DNA from: Bacteroidota bacterium
GTDB lineage: Bacteria > Bacteroidota > Ignavibacteria > UBA10030 > UBA8401
Assembly: GCA_023229405.1 (NCBI GenBank)
Contig: JALNZH010000083.1
Coordinates: forward strand, 1 to 12,565
Direction: 5' to 3'
Length of the DNA stretch: 12,565 nt
Under the pieces are notes generated by a model that was given only the letters and a program-made list of their open reading frames with translations, was not told the origin of the DNA and made no database searches. Below are positions 7,650 to 12,565 of this stretch, piece by piece. Each line of letters opens with the position of its first letter. The stretch's first letter is position 1. A program made the position numbers and the translations under genes.

Positions 7650-8102
7650 ATGCCCGACCCATACGAAAAAAATCTCGTCACCCAAAATTTCTACTACAGC
7701 AAAACAGACATCATCGGAAGAATTGTTGTTGTTCTGGACGGTACATTGGAAAAGCGCGGACTGCAACTAATTCAACCTCCTTCCAGGGCATTTCCCGCCG
7801 GGACAATTATTGAACTGATCGGAACGGACGAAACCAGCGCCGGTCCAGGAGAAAAAGTAGAGAAGATTGCATATCTGGCATTCGTTGAACTGCAGAATGG
7901 GGGAGTGTTGTTGAGTGGTGATCCGGTGATTTGGAACGGAAGGACCATCGGTACAATCGCAGGGTTCGACGATACACACATGCCGAACCATCAAAATACT
8001 ATTGTTACTATGGAAACACGAAGCTCCGGCGCACAATTGGGCTGCGCGGTCGGAGACGAAATTATTATTCAAGGATTTACTTCAACCAATGGTCAACGCT
8101 AA
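7650..8102 (+). CDS. Conserved-looking protein of unknown function, 150 aa
   Basis: I do not recognise this protein with confidence. It has AGGA about 9 nt before the ATG and lies 44 nt after the dehydrogenase and 15 nt before the PLP enzyme, so it belongs to the operon. It has no signal peptide or membrane helix. The sequence alternates beta-strand-like hydrophobic stretches with Gly/Pro/Asn turns (IVVVLDGTLEKRGLQLIQPP, TIIELIGTDE, GGVLLSGDPVIWNGRTIGTI), which suggests a small all-beta or barrel fold. The segment DDTHMPNHQNTIV has two histidines, and one Cys sits in LGCAVGD. It could be a small subunit of a neighbouring enzyme, in the way OrtA partners OrtB in ornithine fermentation, but I see no specific similarity to OrtA. 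Confidence 0.82.
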   Translation: MPDPYEKNLVTQNFYYSKTDIIGRIVVVLDGTLEKRGLQLIQPPSRAFPAGTIIELIGTDETSAGPGEKVEKIAYLAFVELQNGGVLLSGDPVIWNGRTIGTIAGFDDTHMPNHQNTIVTMETRSSGAQLGCAVGDEIIIQGFTSTNGQR

Positions 8103-8117
8103 GAAAGGATTACGAGT

Positions 8118-9584
8118 ATGGCAGCACCCAAATATAAATTTCAAATGTATAAACGACTTCAAACTGAAACACCGACGATTTATGCAAAAGCAAAAAAGGC
8201 AGCGGAAACACTTCATATGCCTGCTGAATTAAAAGGAGCAATCGGTTTGACCGGTGCAATATCAGGATGTCCGGCTCCGCTTCGTGAAGATCTGGAAAAA
8301 GTGATCCAGGTGGAATCGAAGAAAGTGGTTCCTCTGGCATATTACGTCGATCAGTTGCGTGAGATCGTAAAAGATGTGTATGGCGATGATTACGATGCGG
8401 CGCCTGTCAGTACCTGTGAAGCCGGACTCTGGGTATCGTTTGATTCGTTAATGTCACCGCCAAGTCAGGGACGGGGCGATAACTATCGTGCCCGATATGT
8501 TATGCCGATGGAACGTCATATTCATCATCATGGTGGTTACGGACGACCATATCCTCCGAAGTATAAAGACATTCTTGCTGACCGTGGAAGTACTGCCGGT
8601 GAACTTGGATTCTACGGTAAACGGCAGAATAATCTGGACACGGTGTTTGTACCGCTGGAAGGGGCCGAATATCCAATTCATGGAATCAAATATCATCCCG
8701 TACCACTCATGAAAAATGTAAACGTAAAAGGATCCATCGAAGCACTCCGTGCTGCGGCACAACGAAATGCTACGATGATTTCTGGTTTTTCATCGCTTGG
8801 ATATGACACACCCGGGTACGGATACGGAGATCATGATAAGGATGGGACACCGAATCTTTCCAAAGGGATCGCGCAGCTTGCGAAAGAGTTCAACGTTCCT
8901 TACGTCATTGATAATGCTTGGGGATTGCCTCTGGTTGGTACGAGCATTAAAAAAGTTGGTGCCGATGTAATGATCTACAGCATCGATAAAGCTCCGAGTT
9001 TTCCGCATGGCGGTTTAATCATCGGAAAAGAAGAGGCGATGGTGCCGATCCGCCGAGCTCTTGGTCTGCATGGAAACCGGTACGGAACAACCGGTTCTTA
9101 CGGTAAAGCGGCCTATGTTGCGTTCGATCCGGGGAAAGAATCACTCTCCGGTATGGTTGCGGCATTAAAATTACTTCGCGATAATCCGAAGAATGTCACC
9201 AAAACGGTGGACGATCTTTACGATGTGGTGACGGCAGAATTTGCGAAAATCGATTCGCGCATCAAACCGTTTTTTAAGATAACGAAGAGTTACAACAGTT
9301 GCGCTGTTGAGATCAACTATGAAGATAGCTGGAAGAAAGGGAAACTCGGCATTCCGATCTTTTCCATCGAAGATATGTATGCCGGATCAAACCTGTTCCA
9401 GGACGGTTTAAATCAAATGGGGATCATTCCCACAATTGCGTACGATGCAAATATTTTCATTTCACCCGGACTCGGTACTTCAGATAATCAGGGGCAACTC
9501 GTACCGGAACGAGCCCAAATGGTCGTCCGCGGTCTCGTTATGCTTATTGAGATCGTTTGCGAACACTCCGGCATGTATGAATAA
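8118..9584 (+). CDS. Fold-type-I PLP-dependent enzyme of unknown specificity
   Basis: This 488-aa protein follows an AGGA ribosome-binding site. Two features mark a fold-type-I (aspartate aminotransferase-like) PLP enzyme. YVIDNAWGLP has D265 to contact the pyridine nitrogen, and YSIDKAPSFPHGG has K291 placed as the Schiff-base lysine, 26 residues later. STCEAGLW at about residues 97-104 is a candidate phosphate-binding or ring-stacking region. The N-terminal part (1-90) is longer than in many aminotransferases. MERHIHHHGGYGR at about 131-143 is unusually His-rich and probably lines the active site. I cannot place it in a named family. It might be an aminotransferase, a beta-eliminating lyase, or a C-C or C-N lyase acting on an amino or keto intermediate made by the neighbours. 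It is not similar to OrtB or ornithine racemase. Its close operon position supports a role in the same pathway. Confidence 0.83.
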   Translation: MAAPKYKFQMYKRLQTETPTIYAKAKKAAETLHMPAELKGAIGLTGAISGCPAPLREDLEKVIQVESKKVVPLAYYVDQLREIVKDVYGDDYDAAPVSTCEAGLWVSFDSLMSPPSQGRGDNYRARYVMPMERHIHHHGGYGRPYPPKYKDILADRGSTAGELGFYGKRQNNLDTVFVPLEGAEYPIHGIKYHPVPLMKNVNVKGSIEALRAAAQRNATMISGFSSLGYDTPGYGYGDHDKDGTPNLSKGIAQLAKEFNVPYVIDNAWGLPLVGTSIKKVGADVMIYSIDKAPSFPHGGLIIGKEEAMVPIRRALGLHGNRYGTTGSYGKAAYVAFDPGKESLSGMVAALKLLRDNPKNVTKTVDDLYDVVTAEFAKIDSRIKPFFKITKSYNSCAVEINYEDSWKKGKLGIPIFSIEDMYAGSNLFQDGLNQMGIIPTIAYDANIFISPGLGTSDNQGQLVPERAQMVVRGLVMLIEIVCEHSGMYE

Positions 9585-9710
9585 TAGTTGATATCATAGC
9601 TGTTCAAAATAAAACCCATATTGACAAAAATTTATCGAAACAAGTGGATTTATCAGTGTTGGATGAGATGTGGGAGGGAGCGAAATTTAGGAGGATTGAG
9701 TGAGTTTTTT

Positions 9711-9731
9711 CTCCCCCCTACCAAGGGGGAG
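9711..9731. repeat. CTCCCCC/GGGGGAG palindrome
   Basis: CTCCCCC (9711-9717) pairs with GGGGGAG (9725-9731) over a 7-nt loop, and another G-run follows at 9739-9743. There is no T-tract after it on either reading that would make it a clear terminator on the + strand, although a T6 run precedes it and would follow the hairpin on the - strand. It marks one end of the repeat element. Confidence 0.6.
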
Positions 9732-9832
9732 ATACAGAGGGGGTCTGAAATCATGAAGGGACTTTTGTTGGTGTTTTTTGCCATCTACGGGCACGTGCGA
9801 ACGGGATTCGTCGCGCGCGTTACATTTTGCAA

Positions 9833-9902
9833 GGGGTTCTTTTTGCTTCTTTTCTTGTGCCGACCAAATCTTTATACCATGTCGGCATTCCTTCGGAACC
9901 CC
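9833..9902. repeat. Nested inverted repeats inside the repeat element
   Basis: GGGGTTC (9833-9839) pairs with GAACCCC (9896-9902), and within it TGCCGAC (9858-9864) pairs with GTCGGCA (9881-9887). The two nested 7-bp stems could fold in DNA or RNA and suggest that the repeat is maintained as structure rather than as protein code. Confidence 0.55.
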
Positions 9903-10052
9903 GTCAAGAAAAGTAGGAATAAGTTTTTCTCTTGTATGATTTATTTTTGGACAAGTATGAGTTGATATAGTGAATTGACAAATCTGAATTAATCATTTGC
10001 CGTCACGGGGTGTGTTGCAGTTTCCAATCGAGTCTATAGTATTACAAAAATT

Positions 10053-10280
10053 ATGGAAAACCAATCAGCATTCAACAGTGTTCTGGACGGGCTGGACATC
10101 GAGACATATCTTGTCTGTCGTGATGCGATGGAAGGAAAACATCTTGCGCTGCAATTGGGCAAAGAGATGAATCTCGGTGATGTCGACATTATGTACGAAG
10201 AGTATGATGGATATGGCATGCGTGTCCGGCTTCGCAAATATATCGTTAAACCTGGTCAGACGTATCCGTGGCTCAAGTAG
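10053..10280 (+). CDS. Stand-alone dimerisation-domain-like protein of B12 aminomutases (OAM_dimer type)
   Basis: This 75-aa protein matches, by recall, the small domain located before the B12 domain of D-ornithine 4,5-aminomutase OraE and of lysine 5,6-aminomutase KamE. The stretch LALQLGKEMNLGDVDIMYEE followed by RVRLRKYIV parallels the family pattern of a helix ending in K-MNL, then EVEV strands, then a basic strand. In OraE/KamE this domain is fused to the B12 domain and helps subunit contact; here it is a separate gene 143 nt before the mutase. It could also stabilise or position the B12 domain in trans. No Shine-Dalgarno is visible before ATG 10053, and no alternative start is seen back to the in-frame stop at 9990. 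There is no signal peptide or membrane segment. It is too short to hold catalytic function alone. Confidence 0.7.
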   Translation: MENQSAFNSVLDGLDIETYLVCRDAMEGKHLALQLGKEMNLGDVDIMYEEYDGYGMRVRLRKYIVKPGQTYPWLK

Positions 10281-10398
10281 GTCGAAACGATTCTTCGACC
10301 AGTGGTGCAAGTCGGATCGATAAACCGAACAATAGTGTTCAGTGGTACACAACGAGCAGATACTATCCTCCGACTTTGCTGGGAACCGCATCTGCTCG
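10280..10398 (+). promoter_or_regulatory. Potentially structured leader between the small subunit and the mutase
   Basis: Several perfect stems can be seen. GGTCGAA (10280-10286) pairs with TTCGACC (10294-10300). GAACA (10327-10331) pairs with TGTTC (10336-10340). AAGTCGGA (10309-10316) pairs with TCCGACTT (10369-10376). CGAGCAGAT (10353-10361) pairs with ATCTGCTCG (10390-10398). The last two stems cross, so they form either a pseudoknot or two alternative folds, as in switches and attenuators. There is no T-tail. The core motifs of the known cobalamin riboswitch are not clearly present. The gap holds no other gene. Confidence 0.42.
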
Positions 10399-10423
10399 AT
10401 AAAAGCAATTTTAATTAAAGTCA

Positions 10424-12256
10424 ATGAAACAATTATCCCAACAGTCTAAACATATTCTCTGCGTTCCGCTCGATCCTGTTCACGATGTTGGTATTAAATT
10501 AATCAACGCCGAATTACAGAAACACGGACACCGGACGGAACTTCTTTCACCCGATCTGCCGTTGGAAGCGATTGTAAAAAAAGCGATGACGACTAACTAT
10601 GATTTTATTCTCGTCAGTCGCACGCTTGGCTATGGTGTAGCAGAATTGCTGGCCCGTTTTGTCGATCAGATGGATGCCGCAGGAGTGCGCGATCATTCAA
10701 AGATTGTGATCGGAGGGAAAGCTGTTTCGCCGGAACTGGCTGCTGAACTTGGCTTTGATAAAGGATTTGATGAACATGCGTCGTACGATTCAATCCTGGC
10801 GTATATCGAAGGAACTTCAGGCATGGTAGAGGACGAAACCCGGCGAAAGGTGAAGAAAAACATCACCGCAGGTCATTCGTATGTATTTCATCACACCGAG
10901 ATTGAATCGTTGCTTGAAAGGATTGCGGAAAAAACGCTGCGCTGGTCGGACGGTGTATCTACTCCCGGTATCAAGCGGTCACGGCTTCGGCAGGGTATGT
11001 TGAAGGAAACAGACAAATTCCGGTTCGGCGCACTGCAGAAACAATATCGGGAACTGTGTGATACTGAAATTGTGGACGCAAATTCGGAACATCGATTTCC
11101 GAAAGGCGTCCGGTTCATTAGCGAGATGGAACAAACACAACTTTCATCGCTGCTCACTTCACACATTCCCAAACATCAAGGAACTATACAGTACGATCGC
11201 CGTCAACCGTTGGTTTTTAAATTTCTTGGATCCGGTTGCCCGATGATGGATATCGTTCATGGAAAAATTTGCGAACGGTGGGGGATCGACGGCTTTTTGG
11301 TTATTAATCCTTCCTGGGAAGCACGGTATGAAGGATTGCTCGAAGGGATGTTGACACATGAGAATGACGGTACGATTACCTCGCTGGAGAATATCCAATT
11401 GATGAAACGATGGCTCGATCCTGCCACGCTGCTTACTATCCGCGCACATCGCGGCTTGAACACCGCAGAAACAACGCTGCTGGCCGGCGAAGGTGGTGCG
11501 GACCTGACGAAAATTAATCTCGTCTACGGTTCGTTGGGAGCGGGTACCGATCCGGAACGGTTAACGGCGGACGGTATCGAATCGATCAAAATCGCCGGAC
11601 AGTACAACATGGCATTCGATATTCCGGGTAATGATGAATTGAGCGGTGTTCCCGCATGGAAAACACTGGCGGGATTGTTGATCAATGTAATGCTCGGGAA
11701 AAAACTCGGTGCAAAAGCTATCCTAAAACCACTCTTTTGCTGCGGTCCGCACATTGTATTGAACGGTCAGATGCAATTGAACTACGTCGATTACAATGCG
11801 GCAAAAATTCTTGCATTGAAGGAGATCGTCGATTGTCCTGTGTGGCCTGGTGAACCGATTGCATTTATGACGCAAACGGAAGACCGGGTGCAGTCCGCGA
11901 ATGCGACATCGTATCATGCAGCACTTGCGGCATCGCTCGGTGTTGATGCAATTACCATCGCGTCAACGGATGAAGCGTATTCACGGGGACCGATCTGTAT
12001 TGCTTCGCGAATCGATTCCATTCGTGCTGTAACCGATGCATTCCGTTTTATGGGTAATGCAAATATCACACCGACGCCGGCAATGCTCGATTGGAAAGAG
12101 AATCTCATCCGTCAGATCACCGAAACATTGCGCGCCGTTGCACTGGCAGATCATTTGCCGGATGCGATCAATAAAGGATTACTTGGGAACGCTGCAGACG
12201 GCGCATATCCCGGTACATTCGGGAAAGGAACTGTGACTCGAAATCCTCTCCAATAA
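10424..12256 (+). CDS. Adenosylcobalamin-dependent mutase: N-terminal B12 domain fused to aminomutase-type TIM barrel
   Basis: This 610-aa protein begins with a Rossmann B12-binding domain at about residues 8-130. DPVHDVG (17-23) holds H20 as the likely cobalt ligand, IVIGGKAVSPELA (94-106) is the second glycine motif, and FDKGFD follows. From about 190 to 600 it resembles the TIM barrel of OraE/KamD: GIDGFLVI...RYEGLLEG corresponds to GADHIMVI...HYDGLIEG of OraE, and NVMLGKKLGAKAILKPLFCCGP corresponds in position to the later barrel strands. In OraE the order is barrel, dimer domain, B12 domain; here the B12 domain comes first and the dimer-like domain is the separate upstream gene. The B12 domain has the short spacing seen in glutamate mutase and lacks the insertion with the PLP-binding lysine. 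The enzyme should make a radical 1,2-rearrangement; the migrating group and substrate are unknown. No clear ribosome-binding site is seen. It is followed by a reactivase-like gene 10 nt downstream. Confidence 0.87.
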   Translation: MKQLSQQSKHILCVPLDPVHDVGIKLINAELQKHGHRTELLSPDLPLEAIVKKAMTTNYDFILVSRTLGYGVAELLARFVDQMDAAGVRDHSKIVIGGKAVSPELAAELGFDKGFDEHASYDSILAYIEGTSGMVEDETRRKVKKNITAGHSYVFHHTEIESLLERIAEKTLRWSDGVSTPGIKRSRLRQGMLKETDKFRFGALQKQYRELCDTEIVDANSEHRFPKGVRFISEMEQTQLSSLLTSHIPKHQGTIQYDRRQPLVFKFLGSGCPMMDIVHGKICERWGIDGFLVINPSWEARYEGLLEGMLTHENDGTITSLENIQLMKRWLDPATLLTIRAHRGLNTAETTLLAGEGGADLTKINLVYGSLGAGTDPERLTADGIESIKIAGQYNMAFDIPGNDELSGVPAWKTLAGLLINVMLGKKLGAKAILKPLFCCGPHIVLNGQMQLNYVDYNAAKILALKEIVDCPVWPGEPIAFMTQTEDRVQSANATSYHAALAASLGVDAITIASTDEAYSRGPICIASRIDSIRAVTDAFRFMGNANITPTPAMLDWKENLIRQITETLRAVALADHLPDAINKGLLGNAADGAYPGTFGKGTVTRNPLQ

Positions 12257-12266
12257 TTGAGGCGTT

Positions 12267-12565
12267 GTGAAAAAAACTACTGTTATCGGAATTGCTGGTA
12301 CTGCAAAAAATACTGGAAAGACGACAACACTCAACTGCCTGTTGAACGTAGCTGCTCATCGAAAAATACCTATCGCTGTTTCAGGAATTGGATACGACGG
12401 TGAAGTGATTGATACTATCACACAACTTCCCAAACCCCGCATCGCAGTCTGTCGGGGAATGATTGTTTCCACTTCGGAACAGTGTCTCGAAAATTCATCG
12501 GCACATGTTGATGTACTGGAGCGGACAGGAATACATACACCACTCGGTGAAATTGTTATTCTTCG
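12267..12565 (+). CDS. P-loop NTPase, KamB-like mutase reactivase component (5' part)
   Basis: The gene starts at GTG 12267 with GAGG about 6 nt upstream and runs off the right edge (99 full codons seen). GTAKNTGKTTT at about residues 11-21 is a P-loop of the kind found in MobB/CobQ-like NTPases (xTxKNTGKTT). The following GIGYDGEVIDTITQLPKPRI and THTPLGEIVIL-type segments resemble what I recall of KamB, which with a MutS-like ATPase (KamC) reactivates lysine 5,6-aminomutase after cobalamin inactivation. A gap of only 10 nt after the mutase fits such a chaperone role. The family call rests on memory and on context; the P-loop is directly visible. A MutS-like gene just beyond the window would confirm it. 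Confidence 0.75.
   Translation, partial: MKKTTVIGIAGTAKNTGKTTTLNCLLNVAAHRKIPIAVSGIGYDGEVIDTITQLPKPRIAVCRGMIVSTSEQCLENSSAHVDVLERTGIHTPLGEIVIL

Larger units (their letters stand above)
9687..9960 (-). repeat. Probable dispersed intergenic repeat element
   Basis: The stretch differs from its surroundings: poly-C/G runs, a G+C-rich patch with CGCGCGCG, and T-rich tracts. Read on the - strand it has no stop from about 9990 down to 9687, but it lacks an ATG. It gives low-complexity residues such as VPKECRHGIKIWSAQEKKQK and later RPPLYLPLGRGEKK. From memory, this is the look of a noncoding repeat common between genes of Bacteroidota/Chlorobi-type genomes, often beside a CTCCCCC...GGGGGAG palindrome. 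I infer an insertion that separates the two halves of the operon. It may be a decayed or passenger element; a transposase is not present. Confidence 0.5.
9585..10052. other. 468-nt intergenic gap, mostly repeat-derived
   Basis: No credible gene is seen. The centre is occupied by the dispersed-type repeat described separately (9687-9960). TTGACA occurs at 9621 and 9975, but neither has a good -10 partner. No intrinsic terminator follows the PLP gene, so transcription may continue into the mutase genes. Confidence 0.6.

Noticed and set aside
6913..7662. 249-codon - strand frame opposite the dehydrogenase
   Set aside because: It is antisense to a gene with clear Ddh motifs and has a His- and Cys-rich composition typical of a shadow frame.
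9621..9965. 114-codon + strand frame in the gap after the PLP gene
   Set aside because: TTG start, no ribosome-binding site, composition driven by C/G and T tracts of the repeat, and no protein-like conservation pattern.
10281..10418. Open frame of 45 codons continuing past the TAG of the 75-aa gene, as if by readthrough or pyrrolysine
   Set aside because: A run this long is likely enough by chance. The residues do not resemble the linker of OraE/KamE, and no sign of recoding is seen.
10281..10423. Cobalamin riboswitch in front of the mutase
   Set aside because: A GGTGCAAGTC stretch is reminiscent, but the B12-box and other core motifs are not found in the right order, so only a generic structured leader is reported.
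1..12565. tRNA, rRNA, CRISPR array, IS transposase or phage genes
   Set aside because: No cloverleaf, regularly spaced repeats, transposase motif or phage gene was seen on reading the window.

Overview
The window looks like a chromosomal segment from an environmental, probably anaerobic or facultative bacterium of moderate G+C content. The Ignavibacteria/Chlorobi/Bacteroidota neighbourhood is my best guess. It rests on the tandem Pkn-type kinases that start MIGQTIS and on a C/G-rich dispersed intergenic repeat, not on a marker gene. All supported genes read on the + strand.

Region 1 (1-4808) is a serine/threonine kinase array. It holds the 3' part of a kinase with a TM segment, a TolB/FlgO-like domain and TPRs, then a complete kinase with a TM segment and a PD40-type beta-propeller, then a 37-codon remnant of a third kinase cut off just after its glycine-rich loop. 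Region 2 (4811-5854) has a YfcE-like metallophosphoesterase, whose start lies 2 nt after the remnant's stop. It also has a 54-codon small ORF with a strong ribosome-binding site, followed by a clear Rho-independent terminator.

Region 3 (5894-12565) is the interesting part. A GntR/FCD regulator sits behind a perfect 28-bp palindrome that overlaps its likely promoter. It is followed at short spacing by a meso-diaminopimelate-dehydrogenase-like oxidoreductase, a 150-aa protein I do not recognise, and a fold-type-I PLP enzyme of unknown specificity. After a 468-nt gap filled largely by a noncoding repeat come a 75-aa stand-alone protein resembling the dimerisation (OAM_dimer) domain of ornithine/lysine aminomutases, a 610-aa adenosylcobalamin mutase with its B12 domain fused in front of an aminomutase-type TIM barrel, and the start of a P-loop protein resembling the KamB component of lysine 5,6-aminomutase reactivase.

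Together these suggest a catabolic or interconversion pathway for a diamino acid or related compound. The regulator would sense a substrate, the B12 enzyme would make a 1,2-shift, the dehydrogenase would oxidise an amino-bearing carbon, the PLP enzyme would process an amino or keto intermediate, and the P-loop protein would help reactivate the mutase. The mutase is the centre of novelty. Its domain order is rearranged relative to OraE and KamD/KamE, and its B12 domain lacks the short insertion carrying the PLP-binding lysine. It may therefore be PLP-independent or bind PLP differently. Comparisons to OraE, KamE, glutamate mutase and Ddh are from memory of those families, not from an alignment run here.
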